NCBI GenBank assembly: GCA_022497145.1 | Contig: MU385871.1 | Coordinates: forward strand, 124,001 to 188,000 | Source of the DNA: Rostrohypoxylon terebratum | Taxonomy: Eukaryota > Ascomycota > Sordariomycetes > Xylariales > Hypoxylaceae | Reading direction: 5' to 3' | DNA length: 64,000 bases | In this document: positions 11,344-24,808 of the stretch, piece by piece | Layout of the letters: each line of letters begins with the position of its first letter | Numbering within the stretch: position 1 is the first letter of the stretch | Notes under the pieces: model-generated | Databases searched by the model: none | What the model saw: only the letters and a program-made list of their open reading frames with translations | Told to the model about the DNA's origin: nothing | Made by a program: the position numbers and the translations under genes

Positions 11344-12402
11344 ATGGCTACAGTGTAAGTACCCAATACTTTCCCTTCTTATCCGCGCGTTTTGATTCAG
11401 TGCTAACTAAACGCGCCTTTGCAGCAATGCCACCGTCGTTGGTGCATTCACCAATTACGACACGTACATGGGCGTCTTCGAGGAGGTTTCCAAGTACAAT
11501 GTCCAACTCAACATAGTAGAGCGCGCCTGGGCTGTTAGTTCTATCCCCTAAACCTCCCTAAACACTGCTCGGCCAGGCACCACGCAGAAACTGACTCGGT
11601 ATCCTAGGCATGGTATCTGTGGATGCAGAACGACACGCTAGCGACGGGAATCATGAGCTTCTTAATGCACGAAATCATCTACTTCGGAAGGTGTATACCC
11701 TATATGATCCTCGACTGCATCCCCTACTGCAACAGATTCAAGATTCAGAACCAGAAGATCCCGACATGGAAGGAACAATGGGAATGTGCCGCCCTAGTTC
11801 TCCTCAGTCACGTCACCGTCGAACTTCCTCAGATCTGGCTCTTCCATCCTATCGCCACCTACTTCGGCATGGACTATGGTGTTCCCTTCCCTAGCATTCA
11901 AACAATGGCCCTGCAGATTGCTGTCTTCTTCGTTATGGAGGATGCGTGGCACTACTGGTTCCATCGGGCTTTGCACTACGGTCCTCTATACAAGATGATT
12001 CACAAGCTCCACCACACCTACTCCGCCCCCTTCGGTCTCGCCGCCGAGTATGCTTCACCGATCGAGACCATGCTTCTTGCCCTCGGAACTGTCGGAAGCC
12101 CCATCCTATGGGTCTCCCTCACCGGCGAGCTTCACCTATTCACCATGTACATGTGGATCACCGGCCGTCTCTTCCAGGCCATCGACTCTCACAGCGGATA
12201 CGACTTCCCCTGGAGCTTAAGGCACTTCTTCCCCTTCTGGGCCGGTGCCTTCCACCACGACGTCCACCACGAGAAGTTCATCGGCAACTACGCCTCCAGC
12301 TTCACGTGGTGGGACTGGATGCTCGACACCGAGTCCGGCCCCGAGGCTGCCAAGCGCCGTCGCGAGAGGATGATAGCCAAGAAGGCCAAGAAGACCCAGT
12401 AA
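11344..12402 (+). CDS. ERG25: Sterol C4-methyl oxidase Erg25
   Basis: Three exons (11344-11354, 11425-11533, 11608-12402) give 304 aa. The first exon is only 11 nt (MATV, split codon). The protein belongs to the fatty-acid hydroxylase superfamily. The three diiron histidine boxes are intact: HRALH at 159-163, HKLHH at 172-176 and HHDVHH at 256-261. Hydrophobic segments flank the boxes, and the Lys-rich C-terminus (KKAKKTQ) resembles an ER-retrieval signal. Erg25 removes the C4 methyl groups in ergosterol synthesis together with Erg26 and Erg27 at the ER. Introns are 70 and 74 nt, with donors GTAAGT and GTTAGT and a CTGAC branch site before exon 3. Confidence 0.97.
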
Positions 12403-12985
12403 AGGGTTTCACTTGATGAGACCTCGCAATGAGATATGGAATCGGGACATGAGGCGGGTCAGTTAGTGACGACTTTTACGCCAGTCCCCTTGAGAACACT
12501 TGCTCCTGGTTATCAGAAATTGCTGGCCACTGACGGAGGACAAGTTCATCGAATCGCGCAGACGCCACACATGAAGAACCGGAAAACAAAAAGCCATTCT
12601 ACGATTTGCGTCAATCGTTAATACTATAGACTCGGACTGGCTGCCTTAATACACCTTGTAATTAATAGATAACGATGAGAAGAGAAAGCTACCATAGATT
12701 AATATCAAGCTCGGCGCCCTTCGATGGAGCCAAAGCAAAATTCACGCCATTAACCAACCAATCTTATAAGTGTTTGTGTAAGACTGTTGTGTCCGGAGAT
12801 CATGTTTTCAACGTGATTATCGCGAATCTTCTAGCGTAAGGTAGGATTATATAAGATAAGTACGTTCGTCGGCTTGGGATAATTAGCCTTGAATTGACAA
12901 ACATACAGGTAGGTTAGGTTAAGATAGATTTCGACCTTTTATTCGATATGGCCCGATGTTCAATACGTATGACCTCTTGGGACCT
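12403..12985. other. Convergent intergenic region
   Basis: Two genes end into this 583-bp gap. It holds only presumed 3' untranslated sequence. No gene seen. Confidence 0.5.
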
Positions 12986-14555
12986 TTATTTCTTAGGTGT
13001 GCAGCAGTCACCAGCATTAGTGACTGCGCGGTCAGCCACTTGCTTCAGCGCGCAACTGCCATCACCGCTACTAGTTTCCTCGATAATCTCACCAAAGTCT
13101 TTCGCAAGGCCATCGCAGATAGCAGCCAGCTCGACATCCTTAGTAGAAAGGCCTTTCGGGTTGTGGGTTGTCCACCGGATATATGTCGTATTATACACCT
13201 GTGCGATGATGACGAAGGAAATGAGTCAGCAGTCGTATATCGTCGGTCAGCAGAATGAGAGCAACCATGTGATTTTATATCCGTCCAGTAGGTCGATAGT
13301 AAAGCGGGAGGGACAGCACTAGTAGCAGCTCTCTCCACTCTCGTCTGGGACGCGAATGTTGATTTGCAGCTCGAGGCTTACTCGCGTGTTCCAGAACTTA
13401 TGCCAGATCGATATCGAGTACCACATGTGAGAGGTGCAAATCTCTTCTGCTATAGAGATGGGGGTAGCGGGGGTGACTTACGTTAGACCATTCGGGGTGA
13501 TGATTCTTCAGTTTGCACTGCAGCGATACTGCAGTCATGAAGTCCTAGTAGATCAATATTGATTAGCAAAGCTCGTCTTCGCATTCGCTTCTCCCGGGAC
13601 GGACCCTGAAGCGGCTTTGGATCGGCTCTGGTGAAGATCAAGCCTTCGGGGCCTTTGCAGCATCAAATGAGGTACGGGTTAAACTATCCCGAAGCCGTGG
13701 TGATACTAAGTGATACCAGTTCATCTAGTTGGCGGCTATGTCAATGATAAAGACCGACACCGGCGAATCGGCTTCCGTTGGCGTCAGCAGTAGACAATCG
13801 TCTTCTCATGATCAGTCATTGGCATTACATGGTGCTCGACCACGACGCATTTCTTTCCCTGATTCGAGATTTGATATTGGATCCTAATGAAGTGTGACGC
13901 CCTCTGCCCTCCGAAATTCACGGCCTCCCGTCATCAACACCCAAATTCTGATCGATCATACGAACTAGCGTCCAAAGAGAATCATATCAAGCGACAAGAC
14001 AATAGTTTGGGCTTTGCATGATCAGCCCATCGGCAGTTATCTTCTTTTGCTCAGCCTAGTCTCATCACCCGTCCCACCACCATATGTATAGGGGTAAGGT
14101 AAGGAGAGACATGGTGCATAAGGTGCACCAATAAGGACTTTCGGGTGCGGTTGCGGCGAATAGAGCAAATGCCGTATCCAATACCGTTTCCAGGAGAATG
14201 GCGCGATGAAAGAAGGGACGGGACCCAATAGTTGACTTACCCACGTCTTTGCAAATGTTTTGAACTTGAAGCTCCTTTCGATACCCTCGCCTCCGGGAAT
14301 TAGCCCCCACCGGCCGCCGCGACTTGCTGATGCCAGCAGAGGTTCCAGGGTCCGCATCAAGGCCGGCTCATCGGCGCCAGCCGAGAACTGGGGCGCATTG
14401 AATTGCGGAGATGTCGACATAGCTGTTGAACTTGAGAAAGTTCGCAGCCTCTGATATGAGAGATCCTTCACGCAGATGCGAGCCGTTCCGTGGATCTTGC
14501 TTGAGACGGCTACCCTGGCGCAGTGAAGCAGAGGGCGCGCGTATCGGTTGGGCAT
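12986..14555 (-). CDS. Pterin-4a-carbinolamine dehydratase, probable mitochondrial presequence
   Basis: Three exons: 14555-14241, 13544-13482 and 13198-12986, joined in phase 0, giving 196 aa. The conserved PCD core spans the exons: FKFKTFAKTW, then DFMTAVSLQCKLKNHHPEW, then YIRWTTHNPKGLS. The catalytic-region histidine pair (NHHPEW) and the TTHNP histidine are present. The enzyme dehydrates 4a-hydroxytetrahydrobiopterin to regenerate the pterin cofactor. From the ATG at 14555 the first 45 residues are Arg/Ser-rich with no acidic cluster until about residue 30, followed by RLRTFSSS, which looks like a mitochondrial cleavage region. An internal ATG at 14420 (MSTSPQF) would give a 151-aa cytosolic form. 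Intron 1 (13545-14240, 696 nt) is unusually long for this window; intron 2 is 283 nt. Confidence 0.88.
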
Positions 14556-17500
14556 TAGGCGCGATGTAGCTATTATTAGGTACCAAATAGCTTGTGGTGT
14601 AACATCCATATAAAATTCCCGTCGTATGTCGCCCCTCAAATCGAGGAAGCAGATTGCGAAGTATCCTGGTTTGCCTCCGTTACGATCGTGTGGGGATATG
14701 TGGACGGTTTGAATGGTTGAAATGGATAAGCGAAGTTTTCGATCAGTTCGATTTGATATCAACCTTCTATCAATCCATCAGACTGCAGCGAGACTTCCTA
14801 AAGTGACCTAGGGTGGCCTAAGCTTAAGTTTTGTGTTACCCGCTCATAACCTTGGAACTTGCTCGAGTTAAAGTTTATAGTAGGGGTAACACTTGTGTGA
14901 CTGGAAATCATTTTTCCCCCTTCTTTCCTTCTAATAAGTATATTACCAAGAAGTTAGATTACAAACGTACTTATTACCGATGCAGAGAAATACTAGTACT
15001 TTTATGTATACACATGTATATAACCGGCACCATCCCCTTTTCTACTTTCTACCTTCTACCTTCTACTAGGTACCGTCTACTGTCTGCCGTCGAATCTTCA
15101 GCAATTGATACCGAATGGCTGCATATGGTCATCTGTTTCATAGAATAGCAGGGTCGCGTTATCATACCCCATCTAGTACTATGTAAGCTATCGCTCTGTA
15201 GCCTCCCTAGATCCGTATTCGTCCGTATCTGTCAGTATCTGTCAGCAGACAGCGGTGACAGGTTTTGGGGCTGCTTGGGGTTCTTTGGTGTAGCACTGAC
15301 CGCCTAAACAGACGAGAATTGAGATGAGACCTCGACCACACACTACAGTATTCATCGGACGACACAAACCTACGTACATGCCTGCTCACACACATACACA
15401 CATACATCTGCCAATTTCGCAATATGTGCCTAGGTCATCATATGTGGTTTTCAGCTTACATCCATGGATGCGACTCGGTGGGTTCCGGACCAGCAAATAT
15501 GACTCTCCACGTGGGCGTCTTCGTCTTCTCTTATCCCGCTGCAAGTATGGCATTCCCGTCGACATGGTAGGCGCCACAAGTAACGATATCAGGGTTTGGC
15601 CTGCTCATTCCCGGCTACAAGGCTGTCCATCGTAATCAAGGACGCGCCAATATCTAATGCATTGGACGACTTTCGGAGTTGTTCCCAAATCGGGCGTGAC
15701 ACTGTTGCGTCCTGGCGACCTCTTTGCTTAGATAGAACCCCGAAGGCTTGGAAAGGTTAACCATCTTCATTTCTGGCGTCTGGCGGTCTGGTTATTAAAA
15801 GACAAGTTTCGGAAATTCCAAAATCGTATTTCTGGTTTCTAAACTCCGAAAATTCAGCCTCCGCTGGGGTATCCCATTCTCGGAGTTTCAGATGGCCAGT
15901 TTGTGCTCCAAGCCTTACGGTCCGGCTCCTCGAATCAATACCTTCTCAGAGTAGAAAGAGCACAAGTCGGAAACTCATTGGAGCTTCTCGATCCTAACAC
16001 CTAACCCGCTGACAAGCGGGACAAGCCTCTGTAGGCATAGCTCGTAAGCGCCTGAGATCTAATGCGGGTTGGCAACAGCCTTCTTAATATGTCTTACATC
16101 CAATGTAGGAGGATATCCGTATTAACCACATGACTTTCCAATACGCCCGGCCCCTAACGAAGCCTCTTGTAATTAGAGATGGCTGAGTTATAGAATCAAT
16201 CTGCCTATTGCTTTACGTCGACGGCTCTTCTGACCTCCGGGGTCACTACGGGGTCACTCCGATATTACTTTATCTTCTCCAGAGGCTCTTGAAAAGCATC
16301 TTGTCGGCGTGACTCGCAGCTTCCATGTTTGCTTTTGGACTTGTGAATCCTCCGCTCCCATCGAGGAGTGGCTCAAAGATGAGTAAAATATTTGGGGTCT
16401 GTTCTTTGGGGATGTTTCCTATATGTCAGAAAGGATCTTAAAGATATTCGACGGGGCATCAAAAGGCCGTTAGAAACGGTGAACCAAACCGTTGCCCTTA
16501 AGCTAGATGGTCGACGAGGCTACTTGATTTGATGAAGAAGGGCTCTGCCTTCAACCTGACCCTGATATCTAGCTGGCAGTTCCACCCATCATCCGTAACG
16601 CCCAGGTTCCAAATTAAATGGGAATTTGAGGAAGCAAAGCCTTCGACTACTAGGTAAATGGAACACTAACCCCGGGCCAGGACTAGGAATTCAATCGGAA
16701 ACTTTGTATCAGAATGACCACCCACGATTTCCATTTCTCTTGCGAGAGCGCCACCCGGAGCTTCACCCTGATATTAAGGGGGAATTAGTCCGTCGTTATC
16801 GTTGAAGCTGACTCCGCAAACCTTGAATGTCCTGGCCACATAACCTAGCATCGTAGCTTCTTGGAGAGGATGTTTAAAGATATGTCATAGTTTAGGTATG
16901 ATATATGCGGTTACTTTCAGTCCCGTGAAGAGACATCATTGCCGTGCCGCGAATAGAAAGTGGAAGCCGTAAAAGCTGTAATAACCGACGCTAAGTCACA
17001 GTAATACCTGAATTACCCCTATAGTAACATAGGTATTACATACATTACGGCTAACCCCAGCACGGGTGTGTGTAGATCACACACATATAATATGCAATGT
17101 CAGCACCAACGTTGTCCATACTACTTTGATAAACTTACGTTCCGCATTCCTAATCGGGTCCTTTTGCAGACTAACAAACCGTGACTGGCTGGCTATGAGA
17201 GATGACTTGTCCTGAGCTCATTAGTCATTCTGTGTAATTGGAATTGCTAGCCACCAACAACCTAAACGAGTAATACCAAGGAAGCGGGTTGCTGTTATCT
17301 CCGGAGTGGTCAAGATCTCTCGAAAAGGTGGAACAGGCTTAAGTAAGGAGTAAGGAGGCACTTAGTAAGTATCCTCGATCACCCGCCGAACTCCCGTTGT
17401 TTGGAAAAGGCTATTCAGACTCTCTTCATAGCGCAAGGCTCTATGTCTCAGAATCATCTCGCTTATGTTATGGTACTAAGTATAAACTTGAATTTAACGT

Positions 17501-20500
17501 TGGTTCGTGAGACGCAGCAGTGTCAGCGTGTTGGTAGCCATTGCCGCTCAGTCACACAGCATTTCCGGGCCGAGGGCGACACGTTTCTGCACTCAAATTG
17601 CAACACAAAGACTTGGTTGTAGGTAGTATATTGTGATTACTAATCCTATTGCTGATCGGACGGTCCGCTTCTGTGACTACCTATCCAGGATAAGCTCTTG
17701 GCCTAGCGTATCTGGTGATGCTGGCATGACGCTGAAGTAGCGCCGAATGTCGAAAGTGGTTAATAATCTCCAACTCCAGCTATAAGTAACCCGAGTACTT
17801 ATAATTGAGCCGACAACCTCGGGCTCGGATTGGGCTAAGCTAAGATTCAATTCGCAAGCGCGTGTGGGTAAACTACTAAATAGTATGAGATATGATAGGG
17901 TAGTGAAGGTGCTGGCTAGGTACTTAAGGGCGACGGGGTTAAGAGAAGCTGGCGGAGTTCTATCACCGAATTCTTCTCCAATTTCAAACGATGGGCGGAC
18001 GATGGACGGTCGTGTGGTACGGTGACTCGAGGCTTTTCTGCATAAGCAAAAGTTCAACAAACCATTTTCAGGCATCAATACTACTATACTAGTACTCGCT
18101 CACTCACTCTCAAGTTGTAGATTCATATAGGACTGTGCAACCGAGCAGGAAGGATTATACGGGGCTAGCAACTGAACTGCCCACTCACCCTTGACATGTA
18201 GAAAGGGAAGAGTTGAGAGAGAGAGAAAGGTTACACAAAAATAATAAGTAAGCAACTAAGTATTAGTAGGCATGTGATCTGTACATACTACATAGGACCA
18301 TAGGTATGTAGTCTCAGTCGACAATGTCTCACATTGGAAGCTTTGCGGATCCCTCGAGAGTCCTGTCTCTCTTCGTCTATCGGTTTTTACGACGGACAGT
18401 TCAAGAGCCGAGCGATCTCCTATCGAAAACATGGCATTTTCCTGACGGGAGGGCCACTACATCAGGCAAAAATGGCTGATAAAAAGTGACACAACCTGCC
18501 AACATCTGGTAGGTGCGGATGGCGGAGGGGATGGATCGGCAGGATTACTAAAGAAACGACGCGATAGAACCGGCTTTCCGCCTTAGGCTTGTCTAACGTG
18601 TAGACGCCATAGTGTCTCTAGATGCTTGGCAGCGAATAGAGTAAGCGAACTGTGGGAGACGCGCAATTTAAAAGCTAGATACGGCGAGCGACAAGAGCTG
18701 GAGAACAGAAGAAGAACGAGGAAGACCTTGTTGCCGACGACCGCCGCAGAACGCCAAGACTCCTGGGGGAGGTGCGGGAATATATTGTCCTGCGAATCAA
18801 TCTCGATTCTTCCAGGTAGCTTGGGATTGGACGGTAGTATGCGAGATCCAACATACCACATGCCACCTAACCAGACTACCTTCATACATAGCAATGCTAC
18901 ATACCTACATACCTACATACCTAGGTCCTACAGACCTACTTACCTACTTACATACACCCATACAATCACATTATATGGTATTGCACAGGTACGTAATATG
19001 TCATCAAAAAGCAAGAAGGAAAGATGGAATAAAAAAACCATTGTTGGTTATGGAGAATAGAGATTAGAGAAGAGAGAAGAGAGAAATGAAGAATGGAGAG
19101 AATTGTTGTTTAGTCGATAATATTGTTTAGCTTTTTTTAGTTTTCAGTCGATAATTTGCGCCTATTCCTGTTTCCGGTGCATGTTACCTAAAAAGGAAAT
19201 CAAGAATAGTGTTCCAAGGTTTTTTTTGAGGCTCCCGATCCCGACTTTAGACTTTAATCTTATCAAAAGACAAAGATTACCTAAAGAAGTAGTATATGAC
19301 GATTACATAATTATGGTCTTACACGCGACCACTATTACTAATACTATGCGGTACTTAGTTTCCCTAGTGGGAATTGTATTAATATTATGGGGGCATATTT
19401 GGATCACAGCACTGCATTGAGGCAACTAAATTCAGCGACTCCTGATTCGTGAGATGGTACTACATAGTACGTAGTTTGCCCGGAAATAATTCATATAATC
19501 CCTGGTGATTTGCTATTGACCGTTTCTACATATACGGTATTACGGTGGGAAAGCATGGGAAATCAATCAGATCGCGTTACGGAAAAGACCCTTGGATATT
19601 CCCTTTTTCTACCTAGTTCGCCGAACTCCCGTCGTTTCATTGTCCAATCAGCTGAGCGTCGCAAGGGACCCTGCACATAAAAGTTGTACATCTCGATACC
19701 CTCGACTCGATGCCCTCGATATCCTTGCTACCAGCTTGCCAAGATTTACAGGGATCTATGTTGTTTATGGTTTATTACTAATAAAACCGTGCACTCGAAC
19801 CTTTTAAACGAGAGCGAGCGAGGGCAGCTTTAGCCTGTAGCATTACGTAAGTACTTGTCTGGGAACTTTTGTATCTCCTCGGGCTGAATTAAATCGAATT
19901 AAATCGGGTTTCGGTAATGGAGAATGGAAGGTTGACGAATATGCCCTCTATTAGGAATGTAGGAGCATGAATGAGTTTTAGGTAGGTATTCTCTACCTAC
20001 ATAGTAGTAGTATATGTGCACCCTGTTTTATACAACTTCGTGTGGCACATCTTACGTAATGATGTGAATATAAGATGGACCAAAAGATGCGAAGCTTTTC
20101 AAGACCTGCAAGCAAGTAAGAACTGGAAAAAAAATACCAAGGTGTAAGGGAACATCAACATCGACAACTGTATCAAGCTAGTGCTAGGGGGGGTGTGCGT
20201 AGTGGGGGAAAATTGTAACCGAAGTTCCCAAACCCGAAAAAACACACAAAGGGACGAAAAAGAAAAGGCAAAAAAAGTCCGGTCTTTATTAATTACTATT
20301 AGTCTCTTCATTAACTCAGCCTCAGTCGCACAACTCGAGGTCATGTACCTTACCTAAGGTTTTATCCCAAGTATCATCAATACCCATACATAGTGACTTG
20401 GAGACCTTTATCCATTCGCATTGCACACATATTTAATATGTGCAAACTAAATGGATGCTTACCTTCCAAACAAGGTTTCTCGAATGATTGTTTATGTAAC

Positions 20501-23145
20501 ACGAAACACTGAAGCAAATGTATGGAGACGGGATAGGCTCTTCCAAATATAATAGAAACACACATGTATTGGCAGAGACTTATCGTGATTTAGTACGAAG
20601 AAAGTACATGTACATACGGACGTAAATGTGGAGTGGTCAGAATTACTTAGAAAGGAAGGGGCTCTCATAGTAGTATGCGACGGCAGATGAATGAAAGACA
20701 GCGCAAGTACGCAACAAGTACAAACGTACTAAAAGTCGTGGTAATAGCGACTCTTTTAGTTGCAAGAAGTTGCCTCGGCCGACAGCGCGGAAACCGAGTC
20801 CTGCAAGTTTCGTGAGGTATCATCGATGGGAAGGAAGCTGCCAGGTGCTAATGCTGCTCTGCAGCCTACTTAATGTAGTATGTAGCGTGAGGCAGGTAGA
20901 CAGGAGATTTTAGCTTGTGGTTATGGTTACCATCTGTTTCGGGTATCAATTTGCAACTTCCTCATTGTTGTGGTTATATTGCTATTAGTCAGGTTACACA
21001 AATGACAAACCAGCATTGATTACGAAGAAACATTGAACAGCGCCCACCACTCATTAACGCATCATTCCAACCTTGTACACCCCAACACCACCAACACGCA
21101 TCACCCAGACAGCCAAAGTTTAGAGAGAAAATCTAATTCACCCACCGGCAGTTATGTCTTTGTTCAGCACCTGAATACTTATGGGGCCTGCGGGACGTCT
21201 TGCTGCGCAAACTTCTCCCGTTCCAGCTCCAGAGTCCAGCTATTATCTTTGTGATCCTACGTACACCTACATGCACTACGGCTCCGGGATGGGTAATTGA
21301 AATTTTTACGTCCATATTCATATTAGTAGTACTACTATTTGGTACATCCACACAATACATATACGCACAAGCACATGTAGTAAGTATTAAAAGTATTCGG
21401 ATTCGGTCAGCTACCAAAACCCACAATCTCCACATATCGTCCTATAATTCCAATTTCCATTCGTCCTTTTGATTGCTTGGCTGGTGGTGGTAGTCCGTGG
21501 GAGGAAGCTACAGAAGCTACGTACGGGTACCAGTGGTGTCTAGTGGTGCCGGTGGTACAATACAATACAATACAACAAGTACAATACAGGTGGTGCCAGT
21601 GGCACAATTAGGTGGGTGCTGGGCGGCTGCATTGTGCTGACAAACCACATTGACTTAGAATTTCTTGACTTCACTCACTGATCATTGACCACTAACCCCG
21701 GCAAAACAGCGCTCAGGTGCCTCGTTTTCATGTTCTTTTTCCCCCTTCGGACATTTCGGTCATCCACAATCCGCGTACTGTACTAAGTAGGTGTTAAACC
21801 AAAAACCAACAGGCAGCTATTAGCTGGATTATCCACAAACTTTTTTCTACTTCTTTATTGGTAATAGTTCGGATTTTAAAACCTAAACACTGTGTGGCAC
21901 TGTCCAGCTTCCGCGCACCAGCCACGAGACCGAATATTTTCCCATTTTGTGTTCAGTCTGTTCCGTCTTTAATTTTTTTTTCCTTCTCGAGGTAAATTTG
22001 TCTTTCTCCCATGCCTACCTGGGTATTTTGTCTGATTCATTATCTTGAAAATTATTAACCACCCTACTCTTCTTAATAAACATCGCTGAATAATCTATTA
22101 CCATAGATCAGTCACGTGGAGTAGCAACGGGTATCACTGGGTCCTTTGGTTGACACTGGACTCTGGTCACTGGCCACTGGTCACTGTTCCTTGACGCAGT
22201 GAGGTCACCTTGAATTCTGCCGACGCCAGATTGGGTAGGCTATACGACTAAGAAATCCGGGGCTTGCATTGGCACGTACATGAATACCTACACACTCGGC
22301 ACTACGTATAGTACGTAAGGTTGTCAGGGACTGAGGGTACTCAGCAAATATCGAACTTTACCATATCAAAGGTGCTATAGTACCCGGACCTTACTAAACT
22401 ATCGAAACTATCGACGACTGCTACCTTGACTCATCAACTTCCGCAGCAATCCCGCTAGGCGCATTCAAACTTTGGAACCTGCGGAAGATTTGACCTACTG
22501 GCGGATATTGATATCCCAAGTTGCGGACGCGTGCGACTAGTAAAAACCACAAAAAACACACACAATACCACAATACCACAATACTGCCGTCTCGTCCGTA
22601 TCAGCAAAACAAACAGATACGCCATAGACTGTTGCCACCATAGTACCAACTATTACTCAACTATTACTGCTCGTTTACCTACGGCATACTCGGGCACTAT
22701 TAGTCGATGGTCAGTCAGTTCAGCAACTAGAAAACATATCGTGATACCCTTTTCACTTCAGCCACAACGTTCGTCTCAAAAAAACAAAAAACCTTGGTGT
22801 GCTATAAAATACCAAGTACATTCAAAACATCCAAGGGCGGAGGCACCGCATACATCTATTTACATACATCGAGTACCTACTCGGTGTTCGATTTACCTTT
22901 TCCACCCCTGCGACGACAAACGCCGTCCTTACTCCGAGCGGAGCCGTTGTGCGCTCCTCTCCTAAATACTCCTCCTCCCACATAGTACTGTAATAGTGCG
23001 TTTTGGCGTTTTGGACGGAACCGTTTCCGTCCCTGCCGTGACCCCCCGTATTTCCTTGCGTATTTCGCTTGCAGTAAAACGGTCTCACAAGTCGTCACCA
23101 CACACAGAAAGTATCGTAATCTTGTTGCTGACTCAGACATACAAG
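14556..23145. other. 8.6-kb gene-poor region
   Basis: No reading frame here shows a domain, splice-supported extension or coherent protein character. The longest frames (for example 17677-18078 minus, 133 aa, and 22531-22965 plus, 144 aa) look random. Simple repeats occur at 18,901-18,958 (TACC/TACA), 21,557-21,575 (ACAAT) and 22,561-22,584 (CACAATAC). The last 1-2 kb is rich in short pyrimidine/CA tracts, as in fungal promoters and long leaders, and probably serves the bZIP gene that follows. Confidence 0.55.
18901..18958. repeat. Degenerate TACC/TACA microsatellite
   Basis: Repeated TACCTACA and TACCTACT units with one CCTAGGTCCT in the middle. It is non-coding and in the gene-poor region. 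Confidence 0.8.
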
Positions 23146-24808
23146 ATGCAGAACAACACCGGCCAGACTGGTAAGTTGCCGCTCATTTTTGTTAGTGCTT
23201 TCCTTTTATCTGGCGCTACACTAGATTTTCCAACCATCATCATCATCGAAACCTGAGCACCCCACCCCCCCTTGTACCATTACAGCCACCCTCCACCGTG
23301 ACGCCGCATTACTGCGCAAGGCACACGCCCCTTGGATCACCCCCCAGCTTCTGCCCTGACCGTCTAAGTCGCTTTAAGTCACTTGAGGTCACCTCTTCGC
23401 TGCGAACATGTAATCAGACATACCTCATATGCTGGCGCCAGGAGTTTTCTCTCTGTTGTTACTTTTGACGGCTTCGGGGTCGCGTTGCAAGGTCAATCTG
23501 GGATCGATCCACTTGCTTTTCCGGTGCCCCATATCATATCCATTACGAAATACCCGCCAACACCCATGACAAGCTTTCCCTACCTACACTTACATACATA
23601 TTCGGTCTGTAGTCCGCCTCATTCGCTTCGTGGCTTAAACTCTAATACCTCTTTTTATGTCTCTTGTTCCCATTCTTAGACATATACCCGGCTCCTCTCA
23701 CTGATCTTCGATCTTTATTTTTACTAACATATAATCTTATCGTTTCAGACGATTCTGAATTGCGCCCAAAGGTCGAACAGGACGCAAGTTATTTGACCAG
23801 CTCGCCAACTGCGTCGGCGCCATCCTTACATCCCACTGTCGCTACTGCTCACTCCGCCTTGAAGTCTCTACAACCGTCAACACAGGCGCATGGATACGGC
23901 GGTTCTAACGTAGAGGCACAATCGCAAATTCACCCGCATCTCAGAACGTCTTCAGGTGTGCCAGCATCTGATATGATGCAAAGAGGAGTCTCACCTCCGT
24001 CCGACGACGCCGGCCCAGCTTCTGGTTCTCCCGTAGCCGGTATGGCTGCTCAAGGTCTTCTAGGGCACGACCCTGATGATTCTGTGACCGATGGGCGAAA
24101 GGCTAAGCGCGAATTATCTCAATCGAAGAGAGCCGCCCAAAATAGAGCAGCTCAGGTGAGTGGGACCTATTCCCTTATTTTTCAATGATTTGCAAGTGGG
24201 AGCCGCGCCGCAATCAATATGGTTAGAGAGCCGAGCATCTTATTTACTTGTTCGGTGTACACGGCTTGTACATATAGTCCTTGCTAGCTCGACTCTACCG
24301 TATCAAAGACCTCCCTAGCGCGTATCATTACGTAACTAACTTGATTCCCTAGCGTGCGTTTCGCCAAAGAAAAGAGCACTACATTAAGAAGCTCGAGCAG
24401 CAGGTCCGCGAGTTTTCAGAGATGGAACAGAGTTTCAAGGCGATCCAGAACGACAACTATGCGTTGCGCGATTACATCATACAGCTACAGTCTCGTCTCA
24501 TAGACTTGCAGGTCGAATTACCTCAGCCTCCACCTAATGTGAACATTACGCCTCCTACTGCGGCATCTACCAGTGCTCGCGCACATGCAAGCTCGGCCCT
24601 TGAAGCTAGTACTAACAACCATGCTGGAACGTTGGCAGACGTCGCGGCGGCCGTAGAGGGTTTGAGAGCTCGGGAGCCTTCGGCCGACGGAGTATTTACA
24701 AAACCGGGTTACAAGGCAGAAAACAACGAAGAGACGCAAACCGCCGAAGAAATCCGTAGACAACTCCAGGCAGAAGGGGGGCCTGCTCCGTCATCACTAC
24801 GAGCCTAG
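23146..24808 (+). CDS. kapC: KapC-like bZIP transcription factor
   Basis: Three exons (23146-23170, 23749-24155, 24353-24808) give 295 aa. The basic region SKRAAQNRAAQ|RAFRQRKE (residues 134-152) is split by intron 2 and has the AP-1-type NxxAQxxFR signature. A short leucine zipper with YIIQLQSRLIDLQ follows. This matches the Yap1-like KapC family of moulds, whose members regulate stress and secondary metabolism (function inferred). Intron 1 is long (578 nt, ends CGTTTCAG); intron 2 is 197 nt. The frame stops at TAG 24806-24808, but the same frame then stays open to 25006 with protein-like, Tyr/Gln/Gly-rich sequence ending EFGGEPI. Either the stop is a real early end, or an in-frame intron 24692-24823 (GTATTT...AAATCAG, 132 nt) removes it and gives a 316-aa form. 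Confidence 0.88.

Noticed and set aside
15800..16920. Apparent decayed protein-coding stretch on the plus strand with islands of protein-like sequence
   Set aside because: Stops in the best frame occur at about the rate expected by chance and no family is recognisable, so it does not support a pseudogene call.
17677..18078. 133-aa minus-strand frame in the gene-poor region
   Set aside because: No domain, no signal peptide, no splice-supported extension; kept as non-coding.
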